DNA from: CAVQUE01 sp046290435
Lineage (GTDB): Bacteria > Actinomycetota > Acidimicrobiia > Acidimicrobiales > UBA8592
Length of the DNA: 64,000 nucleotides
Assembly: GCA_046290435.1 (NCBI GenBank)
Contig: JBKAGO010000067.1
Span: forward strand, 124,001-188,000
Direction of reading: 5' to 3'
Every line of letters begins with the position of its first letter. Position 1 is the stretch's first letter. The translations under genes were made by a program, and so were the position numbers. Positions 16,749-24,918 of this stretch are shown piece after piece. The notes beneath the pieces were generated by a model that searched no databases, was not told the DNA's origin, and saw only the letters and a list, made by a program, of their open reading frames with translations.

Positions 16749-17252
16749 TCACTCGGGATAGACGTCGGGCTGGTCGAGGGGCAGGTTGAGCCACGAGACC
16801 AGTTGGCGGACCTCGTCGTAGGCGGCCAGGCGGGCCTCGTCGGTGCCGGCCTCCTCCGCCCGCAGGAAGGGCTCGTTGAGCCGCCGAGCCATGCGGGGTC
16901 CGATCTCGAGCAGGCCACCGCTGCCCTCACTCGCCCACTTGGCCAGCACGTACCGCACCAGCGCGCCGGTCGGGACGTCGATGGCCCGGCCGAGGTTGGT
17001 GATGGTCGACAGCGGGTCGGTGCGGCAGTAGAGCGCGATGTCGGCCTTGAAGTTGGCGTCGGGATCGTCGTCGTCCCAGGGCCCGTTCCAGGCCGTCAAC
17101 GTGACGACGGGATCGCCCGACGGCGCCTCCTCGACGGATGTGTCCGCTGTCGATCGCACGGGCGCGGCGCGGTCGGTGTGGTCCTCGACCGGATCGGGAT
17201 CGACCGGCGGAGGCTCGTCCGGCGGTGCGCTGTCGGGCGCCGGGTCGGTCAT
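16749..17252 (-). CDS. Conserved actinobacterial protein of unknown function, coupled to an SDR
   Basis: A 167-residue protein with a Pro/Asp-rich disordered N-terminus (1-50) and a compact helical C-terminal domain (ALYCRTDPLSTITNLGRAI, VPTGALVRYVLAKWASEGSG, and a C-terminal VSWLNLPLDQPD). I do not recognise a function. The conserved half looks like a small helical fold, with TGALVRYVLAKWA resembling a recognition helix, but this is not enough to call DNA binding. Its ATG shares one base with the TGA of the upstream SDR gene, so the two are co-transcribed and translationally coupled. Confidence 0.7.
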   Translation of the reverse strand: MTDPAPDSAPPDEPPPVDPDPVEDHTDRAAPVRSTADTSVEEAPSGDPVVTLTAWNGPWDDDDPDANFKADIALYCRTDPLSTITNLGRAIDVPTGALVRYVLAKWASEGSGGLLEIGPRMARRLNEPFLRAEEAGTDEARLAAYDEVRQLVSWLNLPLDQPDVYPE

Positions 17253-18115
17253 CAGCCTCTCCCCACGTAGGGCATGGCCGCGGCCATGACGGTCATGGTC
17301 AACACGTTGGCGTCGGGCGGCAGGCCGGCCATGTAGACGACGGCACGGGCGACGTCGTCGACGTCCATCGTCGGTTCGGGGCGCGTCGACCCGTCTGCCT
17401 GGGGCATGCCGATGGCCATCGGTGCCGTCATCGGTGTCGCAGCGTTGCCGATGTCGATCTGGCCGCAGGTGATGCCGTGGGCGCGGCCATCGAGCGCCAG
17501 CGACCGGGTCAACCCGGTGATGGCGTGCTTGGTGGCGGTGTAGGGCGCCGAGTGGGGGCGGGGCACGTGCGCAGAGATCGATCCGTTGTTGACGATGCGC
17601 CCGCCGGGCGGATCCTGGCGTTTCATCTGCCCGAACGCCGCCCGGGCGCAGAGGAACGATCCGGTGAGGTTGACGTCGACCACATGACGCCACTGGGCGA
17701 GGGTGAGCTCGTCGAAGGGCACCGGTGGGGCGCCGGACCCGGCGTTGTTGAACAACAGGTCGACCCGGCCGTGCCGTTCGACCGTGGCGGCGAAGAGCGC
17801 GTCGACCGAGGCTTCGTCGGTGACATCGCAGACGACCGCCGCTGCGGTGTTCCGGCCGGTCGAGCGAGCACCGTCGATGGCCCCGTCGGCGTCGCCGAGT
17901 TCGGCGGACCGGGCAACACCGCCGGGGCTGGCGGAGGGTTCGGTCGCGTCGATGAGGTCGACGGTGGCCTCGACGAGGTCGACGGTCTGGGCCAGTGCGT
18001 CGGAACGGCGGCCGGCGACCACGACGTCCCAGCCGTCGCGGGCGAGCGCGATGGCGGCGGCCCGGCCGATGCCCGAGCCGCCCCCGGTGATGACTGCCAT
18101 ACCTCGTCGCTGCAT
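17252..18115 (-). CDS. Short-chain dehydrogenase/reductase (SDR)
   Basis: A 287-residue classical SDR: cofactor motif TGGGSGIG near residue 10, NNAG near 125, catalytic Ser in NNGSISAH and Tyr/Lys in YTATKHA. An insertion at about 50-85 (Ala/Asp/Ser-rich) lengthens it relative to the usual 250 residues. An Arg shortly after the glycine motif (AGRRSD) favours NADP(H). The substrate is unknown. The start is ATG 18115; ATG 18100 (MAVITGGG) is an alternative. It overlaps the downstream unknown gene by one base. Confidence 0.85.
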   Translation of the reverse strand: MQRRGMAVITGGGSGIGRAAAIALARDGWDVVVAGRRSDALAQTVDLVEATVDLIDATEPSASPGGVARSAELGDADGAIDGARSTGRNTAAAVVCDVTDEASVDALFAATVERHGRVDLLFNNAGSGAPPVPFDELTLAQWRHVVDVNLTGSFLCARAAFGQMKRQDPPGGRIVNNGSISAHVPRPHSAPYTATKHAITGLTRSLALDGRAHGITCGQIDIGNAATPMTAPMAIGMPQADGSTRPEPTMDVDDVARAVVYMAGLPPDANVLTMTVMAAAMPYVGRG

Positions 18116-18193
18116 CGGCCCATCGTCGCACGCCGCCGCCCGAGCCGACACCGCCCCCCGATGAAGGCGCCGCGGGGACCCGGCCATCGTTCC

Positions 18194-18295
18194 GGCGCCG
18201 AAAAACGTCGCCATGGCAACCAGTTTCGGCGCCAGAACCACTGGCCGATCGGACCGGCGCCGAAAACCGTCGCCCTGACGACCAGTTTCGGCGCC
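18194..18295. repeat. Two tandem copies of the 40-bp palindromic element
   Basis: Copies at 18194-18233 and 18256-18295, 62 bp apart with linker AGAACCACTGGCCGATCGGACC split over 22 bp. They lie between the SDR start and tRNA-Ser(CGA). This is the last cluster in the window; none is seen beyond 18.3 kb. Confidence 0.9.
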
Positions 18296-18344
18296 GGAAC
18301 ACAAGAGGTGCCGCCGAGGAGCCCTTACCGATAGCCTCGCAGAC

Positions 18345-18435
18345 GGAAGGTTGCCAGAGCGGACGAATGGGGCGGCCTCGAAAGCCGTTGAGGCACTTCG
18401 TGTCTCCGGGGGTTCGAATCCCCCACCTTCCGCCA
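18345..18435 (+). tRNA. tRNA-Ser (anticodon CGA)
   Basis: Acceptor GGAAGGT/ACCTTCC, anticodon loop CTCGAAA (anticodon CGA, codon UCG), long variable arm, GGTTCGAATCC T-arm and discriminator G. The terminal CCA is encoded at 18433-18435, unlike the other tRNAs here. Confidence 0.94.
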
Positions 18436-18537
18436 ATTTCTGTCCCCTGGGTGACCGACCGCCCTCGGGAACATCGACCCCCGCATCCCACACGCCCAGG
18501 GACCAGAGCCCGGGGCCCACTTCGTCCCGGGGCTGCG

Positions 18538-19257
18538 TCAGCGCCAGGCGAAGACGGGTTGTTCGAACTCGTCGACCCGTGCGCCGGGCCGACCCTCCAC
18601 CGCCACCCACCGGAACTGCACGAGCACTGCTCCGGTCGGGGCATGGATGAGGTCGCTGCCCAACGGCACCTGCACCACGGGGCGGTCGCTCTCCGGGATC
18701 GACACGAAACGCGGCGAATCGTCCCGACACAGCTCGTGCAGGCCGACGCGGTACACCGCCAGCACCTCCGACGGCGCCGGGCGCAGATCGGGATCGCTGC
18801 CGCCCCACACCACCACCGGTGTCATCACGTAGCCCGACCGCGTCGGATAGTCGTCGAGCAGTCCGAGCACGGCGGTCTCGTCGAGACGGACGCCGACCTC
18901 CTCGTCGAGCTCGCGCAGCGCGGCCTCGACCGGGCCCTCGCCGGGATCGACGCGTCCGCCCGGTAGCGCCCACTGGCGAGCGTGGCTGTTCATGCGGGCG
19001 GCACGCCGGCACAACAGGAACGCTGCGCCTCCCGCGACACCCTGCATGCGCCCGTCGAGGTCGGTGGTGTCACCGGGGACGAAGTCGAGGACGCCATCTC
19101 GGGGTTCGACCGGGTCGGTGCGGTCCGAACCCGCAACCGAGTCGACGACCACGATCGCCACCGCAGCGTGACGACGACCGTCGAGATCGTGCGTGCGGCG
19201 ATCGTGCGCGGCCAGGTTGGCGCGCATGGTCTCGCGTAGCTCGTCGGAGAAGTCCAC
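18538..19257 (-). CDS. Nudix hydrolase
   Basis: A 239-residue (from GTG 19257) Nudix protein. The box G-x5-E-x7-REL-x-EE-x-G is complete (GGRVDPGE, then RELDEEVG). The layout, with an N-terminal helix (LRETMRANLAAHDRRTHD) and a WALPGGRVDPGE core, resembles NudL-type CoA/ADP-ribose pyrophosphatases, so hydrolysis of a nucleoside diphosphate-X compound is expected; the exact substrate is not readable. An in-frame GTG at 19308 would add 17 low-complexity residues; 19257 is preferred because CAGACT lies 6 nt upstream. Confidence 0.82.
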   Translation of the reverse strand: MDFSDELRETMRANLAAHDRRTHDLDGRRHAAVAIVVVDSVAGSDRTDPVEPRDGVLDFVPGDTTDLDGRMQGVAGGAAFLLCRRAARMNSHARQWALPGGRVDPGEGPVEAALRELDEEVGVRLDETAVLGLLDDYPTRSGYVMTPVVVWGGSDPDLRPAPSEVLAVYRVGLHELCRDDSPRFVSIPESDRPVVQVPLGSDLIHAPTGAVLVQFRWVAVEGRPGARVDEFEQPVFAWR

Positions 19258-19330
19258 CGGGGGAGTCTGCCAGACCCTCGGCGGCGGCTCGGATCCGGTT
19301 CCGATCACCGCCGGCGCATCGACCCTCGGG

Positions 19331-20653
19331 TCAGATGAAGTCGACGTCGAGTTTGGCCAGGATCAAACGGGCGGCCCGGGTCGCGATGTCACGGTCGTAG
19401 CTGAGGGCGAACTTGTAGTGCCGTTCGCCGTCGACCTCGTCGACGGGTCGTCCGAGCAGCGCCGCCGAGAAGTGCGGTGCCAGCACCACCAGACCCCACT
19501 CGGACCCGATGGCATCGCCGGGTTCGACCTCCCCACCGAATACCCCCACACCCGGTACCTCGGGGACACGCGGCCCGACCGCACAGACGAACCGACAGCT
19601 CCGGGCCAGTGCCTCGAACCGACGTCGGGTGGCACCACCGAATGTCGAACCCCGGTCGAAGGTCGCGAGCACGCAGGCTTCTCCCTGGCGGACGGCCTCG
19701 CGCTCGAGGTCCTGGGAGAGTGCGTGGATGACCCGGCGGGGCCCGGTCCGGACCTCGCCTCGATCGGCGACGAGCTGGAAGGGCGACATCGCCCGCTCGG
19801 GATAGCTGGCCCGCACCGGTTCGAGGCTGCGGATGCGCAGCGGTGCTGCGGTCAGCTCGGTCGGCAGGCCGATGGCGTACCCCTGGGCGTGGGTGGCACC
19901 GAGCGCCAACGCGAACTCGCGATCTCGGATGCTCTCGATACCGGTCGACACGACAGCGGCACCGGTGCGTTCGGCCTGCGCGCGGACGACGCTCGCGACC
20001 CGACCGAGATCGGCCGACGGTCCCGACAGCAGCAACGAGCGGCTCAGCTTGACGACGTCGGGCTCGAGCAACGGCAGCAGCGACAGCGACGGGGCCTCGA
20101 TGCCCACATCGTCGATGGCGATCCGGAACCCCATCGATCGGGCCCAGGTCACGAGATGGATCATCTCGGCCGGTGACTCGTAGCGATACATGTCGCTGAG
20201 CTCGAGGACCACGGGGCAGGCCTGGTTGACGCCGTGCAGGAGGTTCTCGAGGCTGGCCTGTGCGGCAGCGTCGCGACCGAACGCGGCGTCGAGGGCCAGT
20301 TCGGGCTCGACGTTCACGAACAGTGCGTGGCCGCTGGTGGTCAGCACCTCACGCGCCTGGACGATCGCCTGCGTCTGACAGGCGATGTCGAGCTCCTTGA
20401 GGCGCCCGTGCTTGGCTGCAGTGCCGAACATCGCAGCGGGTTCGCTCAACGCCGACTGCACCGGACCCCGGGCCAGGGCCTCGTAGCCGACGACCGAATC
20501 GTCGAGCAGGGACACGATGGGCTGGTACACCATCGAGATCAGTTCATCGCGCAGGATCCGATCGAGCTCGTCCAGCTCCGGCGAGACGGGCGGCGCGCCG
20601 AGCGCGGCCCCCTCTCCTTCGCCAACTGCCGGATCCACCATCGCGTTCGCCAT
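19331..20653 (-). CDS. EAL-domain protein with C-terminal DICT sensory domain; EAL site appears degenerate
   Basis: A 440-residue soluble signalling protein. Residues 30-275 are an EAL (c-di-GMP phosphodiesterase-type) domain: YEALARG, LFVNVEP, VLELSD, AIDDVG and AQGYAIGLP are recognisable. Two usual metal/catalytic acids are replaced: the Asp of KxD is Ser (VKLSRSL) and the first Glu of EGVE is Thr (STGIES). Residues about 290-440 match the DICT domain (LATFDRGSTFGGATRRRFEA, VVLAPHFSAALLG, ending SYDRDIATRAARLIL). It probably binds or senses c-di-GMP rather than cleaving it. The ATG at 20653 has GGGAG upstream. Confidence 0.8.
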   Translation of the reverse strand: MANAMVDPAVGEGEGAALGAPPVSPELDELDRILRDELISMVYQPIVSLLDDSVVGYEALARGPVQSALSEPAAMFGTAAKHGRLKELDIACQTQAIVQAREVLTTSGHALFVNVEPELALDAAFGRDAAAQASLENLLHGVNQACPVVLELSDMYRYESPAEMIHLVTWARSMGFRIAIDDVGIEAPSLSLLPLLEPDVVKLSRSLLLSGPSADLGRVASVVRAQAERTGAAVVSTGIESIRDREFALALGATHAQGYAIGLPTELTAAPLRIRSLEPVRASYPERAMSPFQLVADRGEVRTGPRRVIHALSQDLEREAVRQGEACVLATFDRGSTFGGATRRRFEALARSCRFVCAVGPRVPEVPGVGVFGGEVEPGDAIGSEWGLVVLAPHFSAALLGRPVDEVDGERHYKFALSYDRDIATRAARLILAKLDVDFI

Positions 20654-20884
20654 GCCCACTCCCTCGGTCACAGAACACCTCGTCCATCGGCAGCGAACGT
20701 CGGAAATGGAGGACGACTGGGTCACTCGCCTCACCTTCTCCGCGACCCGGCCGGGCGGCACCGAGGGCCATCGGGCCGCTGCCCGCGCACAGGGCGCATC
20801 TGGTGCCGAATCGGACGATCGAAACTCTTCCGGTCGCACCTCGACAGCGTGGCGCTAGACTCGGCGTCCGTCCCTCGGGACCCA

Positions 20885-20958
20885 GCGCTCGTAGCTCAAT
20901 TGGATAGAGCATCTGACTACGGATCAGAAGGTTGGGGGTTCGAGTCCCTCCGAGCGCG
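20885..20958 (+). tRNA. tRNA-Arg (anticodon ACG)
   Basis: Acceptor GCGCTCG/CGAGCGC, anticodon stem TCTGA/TCAGA around loop CTACGGA (anticodon ACG), T-arm GGTTCGAGTCC, discriminator G. CCA is not encoded. It is a TadA substrate. Its 3' half (from 20917) is duplicated at 25656-25698, marking it as the integration site of the adjacent element; the gene remains intact. Confidence 0.95.
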
Positions 20959-20959
20959 C
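20917..20959. repeat. attL: 43-bp direct repeat within tRNA-Arg
   Basis: It runs from CTACGGATCAG in the anticodon loop to GAGCGCGC just past the discriminator. It is identical over 43 bp to 25656-25698, and flanking bases differ immediately on both sides. In the usual scheme this copy came with the element and restored the tRNA 3' end. Confidence 0.92.
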
Positions 20960-20975
20960 AGCATTCATGCAGGTC

Positions 20976-21008
20976 AGAGCCGCCTTCCGGGGCGGCTCTT
21001 CTGTTTTT
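20976..21008 (+). terminator. Rho-independent terminator after tRNA-Arg (element-borne)
   Basis: AGAGCCGCC (20976-20984) and GGCGGCTCT (20991-20999) pair over 9 bp around a 6-nt loop and are followed by TCTGTTTTT. It lies inside the element, so it replaces the chromosomal terminator displaced to 25704. Confidence 0.85.
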
Positions 21009-21018
21009 CACCTCCCCG

Positions 21019-21049
21019 TGAGAAGATTTTGAGAAGATCGAATCTTCTC
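21019..21049. promoter_or_regulatory. Repeated TGAGAAGAT sites and palindrome upstream of the integrase
   Basis: TGAGAAGAT occurs at 21019-21027 and 21030-21038 (11-bp period), and its inverted form ATCTTCTC at 21042-21049 makes a perfect 8-bp-arm palindrome with the second copy. The same pair recurs near the right end at 25498-25517. Likely integrase arm-type sites or an operator; the palindrome ends 11 bp before the integrase start. Confidence 0.6.
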
Positions 21050-21060
21050 GGGGGCGGACG

Positions 21061-22215
21061 ATGCCGAAGGTGCGAGGGGTGTACCGCGATGCCAAGGGCG
21101 GCTGGTACTTCAAGGCGGCGAGCCACAAGGACCCGCTGACGGGCAAGTGGAAGCAGGTGACCCGTCGTGGCTTCACGACCGCCGCAGAAGCGGGACGAGC
21201 CCGAGAGGCGTTCCTCGACGAGCAGGAAGCGGCGCCGCCATCGGTCGTCTCGGGACTGACGGTCACCGAACTCGTGACCCGGTACCTCGACGACTGCGAG
21301 GCCACCGGGCGCCTCGGCCCGAAGAGCCTGTTCGACTACCGCCACTACCTCGACGACTACATCACCCCCTGGATCGGTTCGAAGCTGGTCCGCGAGATCG
21401 ATGCCGAGACGATTGCCAGTTGGCAGATCCGTCTCGCGACCGGTGGCGGCAAGAAGAAGGCGACCGGCCTGTCACCCAACACGATCCGCCTGGCCCGGGC
21501 ACCGCTGAACGGCGCCTTCAAGGACGCCGTGGCCATGGGCCTCCTGCCGGCCAACCCGCTGGTCGCCGTGCCTCGCCCCAAGGCCCGCAAGAAGATCCCC
21601 AAGCACTGGTCACCCGAGCAGGCCCGCCACTTCCTCGCACTCCACGAAGGCGATCGGCTCTACCCCGTGTGGGCGTTCCTGCTCGGCTCCGGCCTCCGGA
21701 TCGGCGAGCTCGTCTTCCTGCGGTGGCCCAACGTCGACCTCGACCGGGGCCTCGCCCGGATCAACGAGTTCGCCACCGTGCTCGGCTACGAGGTGCAGCC
21801 CTCATCGGGCAAGAGCACCGACGCCGTCCGCACCATCGACCTCGACACCCACCTGGCCGCTGTCCTGCGCCACCAGCGGCGGCAGCAAGCCGAGGAGCAG
21901 CTCGCTGCGGCGACCTACGAGCACACCGACTTCGTGTTCACGAAACCCACCGGCGGCGCCTACCACCCGCAGTACCTGTCGAAGCTGCTCGGGCGGATCA
22001 GCGGCGAACTCGACCTCCCCCGCCTCACCGCCCACGGCCTCCGCCACACCAGCGCGACCCTCATGCTCGCGAGCGGCGTGCCACCCAAGGTCGCCGCCGA
22101 ACGACTCGGCCACGCCGACCCCACCCTGTTCTCCAACCTCTACAGCCACGTCACCCCGACCATGCAACGCGAAGCCGCCGCCCAGATCGGCGAAGCCCTC
22201 TTCGGCGAGGCGTGA
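21061..22215 (+). CDS. Tyrosine-type site-specific integrase
   Basis: A 384-residue phage-type recombinase. It has an N-terminal arm-binding region (1-60, YRDAKGGWYFKA), a core-binding SAM-like domain (about 65-170, VTELVTRYLDDCEATGR) and a catalytic domain with Arg213 (GSGLRIGEL), His325 and Arg328 (HGLRHTSA), His351 (LGHAD) and nucleophile Tyr361 (LYSHV). All active-site residues are present, so it should be functional. It lies 102 bp downstream of tRNA-Arg and is the probable agent of integration. Its stop overlaps the GTG of the next gene. Confidence 0.95.
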   Translation: MPKVRGVYRDAKGGWYFKAASHKDPLTGKWKQVTRRGFTTAAEAGRAREAFLDEQEAAPPSVVSGLTVTELVTRYLDDCEATGRLGPKSLFDYRHYLDDYITPWIGSKLVREIDAETIASWQIRLATGGGKKKATGLSPNTIRLARAPLNGAFKDAVAMGLLPANPLVAVPRPKARKKIPKHWSPEQARHFLALHEGDRLYPVWAFLLGSGLRIGELVFLRWPNVDLDRGLARINEFATVLGYEVQPSSGKSTDAVRTIDLDTHLAAVLRHQRRQQAEEQLAAATYEHTDFVFTKPTGGAYHPQYLSKLLGRISGELDLPRLTAHGLRHTSATLMLASGVPPKVAAERLGHADPTLFSNLYSHVTPTMQREAAAQIGEALFGEA

Positions 22216-22649
22216 AGGTGACCCAGAAGTCGCAACCCCGAACCATCGTCTACGTCGACGGGTTCAACTTCTACTGCGGCGCGGTGAAGGGCACGTCGCT
22301 CAAGTGGCTCGACTACCGAGCGCTGGCCGAGGCGCTGTTGCGCGGACACCAGATCGACGCTGTGAAGTACTTCACGGCCCGAGTACAGGATCGTCCCGAC
22401 GATCTCGGCCTCTCGCAGCGTCAGGACGACTACATCCGGGCCCTCGAAGCCCCTTCCGCCGTCGAGGTCCACTACGGCCACTTCAGGCGCCGTCGAGTTC
22501 CCCGCCCGATCCATGATCAAACGGTGGCGAGCCGGCCATCGGCGACCTGGCAGCCAGCTCTCCGCTGGGTCCTCGGAGCGGACGAGAACTGCTGCGAGGG
22601 AGGCAAACTGAGCGCCTTCTACGTCGCCTGTGGGCTTGTCAACGAATAG
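22212..22649 (+). CDS. NYN-domain (PIN-like RNase) protein, apparently truncated
   Basis: A 145-residue product. Residues 10-95 match the start of NYN domains: IVYVDGFNFYCGAVKGTSLK with the first catalytic Asp, then KYFTARVQDRPDD and VHYGHF. The second half usual for the family, with further acidic residues in a K-G-S-D-V-N-type motif and N-D-S-D segment, is missing; the last 50 residues are unrelated and look like a shifted or recombined tail. The GTG start overlaps the integrase stop (GTGA), implying co-translation. It is probably a defective relic of a nuclease common next to integrases. Confidence 0.6.
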   Translation: MKVTQKSQPRTIVYVDGFNFYCGAVKGTSLKWLDYRALAEALLRGHQIDAVKYFTARVQDRPDDLGLSQRQDDYIRALEAPSAVEVHYGHFRRRRVPRPIHDQTVASRPSATWQPALRWVLGADENCCEGGKLSAFYVACGLVNE

Positions 22650-22749
22650 AGCAACGAAGAGCTTCCTCGTGATACCGATCACGATGCGAGAAGTGGGGGC
22701 CTTCGCAGCCTCAGTCCCGGCGACTTTCCACTAGTGCAATAACTGATCC

Positions 22750-23436
22750 ATGACACTCACCGATGAACTGATACATCTACGGACCGCTCTGATAGACGTC
22801 GACGCGCCCATCAGCCATGCCCTCCTACCCGGGCTCACCGACGACGAGATCATTGGGCTACACAACGAGGTCATCCCTGCCATCACCTGGGCCATCCCCG
22901 ACGACGCCCTGGAGTGGTGGCGATTCTGGGGCGGCGCCGAACCGAGCCGCGTCCCCGAGGATCTGCCCTCCGAGACCCGAAAGTGGTGCACGCAGCTTTC
23001 CCCGACGCTCGATTCATTCCCACTCCGTCGACTGCTCGAGCGATTCGCATATCGCCTCGACATGTATGAGGGGCTTGATGTTCCCGTACCAGATCTGAGG
23101 AGTGGAACTTTCGGCCTTCTCGGGATCGAGTCCGATGGGTCCTTCCTGGCAGTGCATCCGGACGAGGCCGACCAGCGCGTCTTGATCTCCGTGAAGGACG
23201 ACTTGGGCTGGCTTCCATTGGCGGAGCAAGGTAGACCGCCGGGCTCGCCGAGTCCAACTCTCACCGAATGGGTCCGGGCACTCGCCGAAGCGATCACAGA
23301 GGGACGCGTTGCACCGAGGCCATACATGGACTACATCAACAAGGATCGAAGCGTCGAGCGTTACGCCGACTACCCATGGGGCTTGAAAGAGCTTCCTCGT
23401 GATACACCGACCACCTTCCACTACTGCAACAACTGA
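22750..23436 (+). CDS. SUKH (SMI1/KNR4)-like protein, first of a tandem pair
   Basis: A 228-residue acidic soluble protein. The pattern LTDDEIIGLHNEVIPAITWAI followed by PDDALEWWRFWGGAEPS resembles SUKH/SMI1-KNR4 folds, many of which are immunity proteins against polymorphic toxins. Residues 110-200 (FGLLGIESDGSFLAV, DDLGWLPLAEQG, EWVRALAEAITEG) fit the C-terminal half. No toxin gene is adjacent. Codon choice is less GC-biased than in flanking chromosomal genes. It is followed 3 bp later by a paralogue whose first 80 residues are nearly the same, so the pair arose by tandem duplication. The family call is by pattern and not certain. Confidence 0.65.
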   Translation: MTLTDELIHLRTALIDVDAPISHALLPGLTDDEIIGLHNEVIPAITWAIPDDALEWWRFWGGAEPSRVPEDLPSETRKWCTQLSPTLDSFPLRRLLERFAYRLDMYEGLDVPVPDLRSGTFGLLGIESDGSFLAVHPDEADQRVLISVKDDLGWLPLAEQGRPPGSPSPTLTEWVRALAEAITEGRVAPRPYMDYINKDRSVERYADYPWGLKELPRDTPTTFHYCNN

Positions 23437-23439
23437 TCC

Positions 23440-24075
23440 ATGACACTGACCGACGAACTCGCACGACTCCGAACCGCTCTGATAGACGTCGACGCTCCCA
23501 TCAGCCATGCCCTCCTACCCGGGCTCACCAACGACGAGATCATTGGGCTCCACAACCAAATCATCCCCGCCATCACCTGGGCCATCCCTGACGACGCCAT
23601 GGAGTGGTGGCGATTCTGGGGCGGCGCCGACCCAAGCCGAGTCCCCGAGGGTCAACCCTCCGAGACCCGGCGGTGGGCGAACCACTTGAATCCCACGCTC
23701 GAATTCTTTCCGCTCCAAGAACTTCTGGAGTGGTTCGCGAACCGGCTCTCCATGTATGAACGGCTGCAGGTACCCGTCCCGGAGCTAACCAATGGGAGGT
23801 TCGGCCTCCTTGGTATAGAGCTAGACGGGTCATACCTAGCGGTGCACCCTGCCGAGAACGGACAACGACTCTTCGCTTCGCCAAAAGACGACCTCGGCTG
23901 GATACCAGTCTCTCAGCAGGGGGTTCCTCCGGGCGCACCCGGACCGTCCCTGATCGACTGGGTGCGTGCACTCGCTGACGCCATCGCGGAAGGCCGCATC
24001 GTCCCACGGCCCTACATGACCTATCTCAACAGAGATCAAGCCGCAGGCCGCGAGCCCTGCCACCCATGGGCTTGA
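23440..24075 (+). CDS. SUKH (SMI1/KNR4)-like protein, second of a tandem pair
   Basis: A 211-residue paralogue of the preceding gene. The first 80 residues differ at about 10 positions; the second half is much more diverged (for example ASPKDDLGWIPVSQQG versus SVKDDLGWLPLAEQG). The DNA before both starts shares TGATCCATGACACT, so the duplication included the leader. Arrays of diverged SUKH genes are typical of immunity banks. The C-terminus ends 17 residues earlier than in the first copy. Function is inferred only. Confidence 0.65.
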   Translation: MTLTDELARLRTALIDVDAPISHALLPGLTNDEIIGLHNQIIPAITWAIPDDAMEWWRFWGGADPSRVPEGQPSETRRWANHLNPTLEFFPLQELLEWFANRLSMYERLQVPVPELTNGRFGLLGIELDGSYLAVHPAENGQRLFASPKDDLGWIPVSQQGVPPGAPGPSLIDWVRALADAIAEGRIVPRPYMTYLNRDQAAGREPCHPWA

Positions 24076-24161
24076 TGCCGAGGAACGGCCCCGACCGGCG
24101 AGCGAAGAGCGCTGGGCGCTCGGCCGGGTCACCGAGTCGTTGCCTCACCCCACCCTGACAG

Positions 24162-24260
24162 ACAGGGCGCCGGTACCAGCACGCATTCAAGGAGCGCGAC
24201 GGTCAGATCGCCTCAGCCGTCGACGACCTCATCCGACCCCGGGCCGAAGCCGCCGACGGC
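24162..24260 (+). pseudogene. Relic of the C-terminus of a second tyrosine integrase
   Basis: Reading from 24162 gives RRYQHAFKERDGQIASAVDDL, matching the usual C-terminal stretch of actinobacterial phage integrases (nucleophile Tyr in RYQHA-x-x-x-RD followed by an amphipathic helix). It is preceded directly by an in-frame stop (24156-24158) and has no catalytic Arg/His box upstream, so only the tail survives. The remaining DNA from 24260 to 24919 shows no protein I can support, only overlapping frames without family features. Confidence 0.55.
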
Positions 24261-24780
24261 ACACGTCGACGAACTCTGCGACAGCCCGGTCGACCGCCTG
24301 ATGAGCCGATCTCGCGCGAGATGCCTGCATCACGGCCTCTCATCTCGCGTCGTGCCGATGGACGGGCGCTGTCGTCAAGGGCGACCTGCAGGCGACGCAT
24401 GACCCCTGACGGGGACTCGTTCCTGATGGGCGTGCTCGTCGCTGACGGCTCCTGCGCCCGCCAAGGTGCGTCACCTTCGGTCGTCACTTCGTGAGCGCCG
24501 TCCCGGCGCCCCTTGACCCCATCCCCCGCCCTCTGGCGACTCGGCAGACAGCGATCGAAGCGGAGCTTCGTTCGCTCGCGAACGCGAAGCGAACCCCCGA
24601 TGCGCTTCACCACCGTCCACCGCTCACCCATGCACCTCGAGCTCGCCCAGCGCCAGCTCGACACCAACGGGAGCCGCACCGGCAGGCTCGACGCGCGACC
24701 CCTCGATGCTGCGCGCTCGACCACCGAGAGCGACGCCACCGCAGGCGCTCGATCCCCGATGGAAAACCGGAGACACAACT

Positions 24781-24801
24781 GGAGGTTCGTTCCGAACCTC
24801 C
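24781..24801. promoter_or_regulatory. 21-bp perfect inverted repeat inside the element
   Basis: GGAGGTTCG (24781-24789) and CGAACCTCC (24793-24801) form perfect 9-bp arms around TTC, 118 bp upstream of the putative toxin gene. No T-run follows. It could be an operator for the downstream pair. Confidence 0.4.
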
Positions 24802-24918
24802 GACGCGAGATCGCGCGAGGCCACTTCGACCACCGTGCGTGCGCAGATGGGGCGCCGATGCGGCAGAGCCGTCGACGCCGACCTGTGCCGGCCCCGCCAT
24901 CAAGGTAAGTTGATCGTC

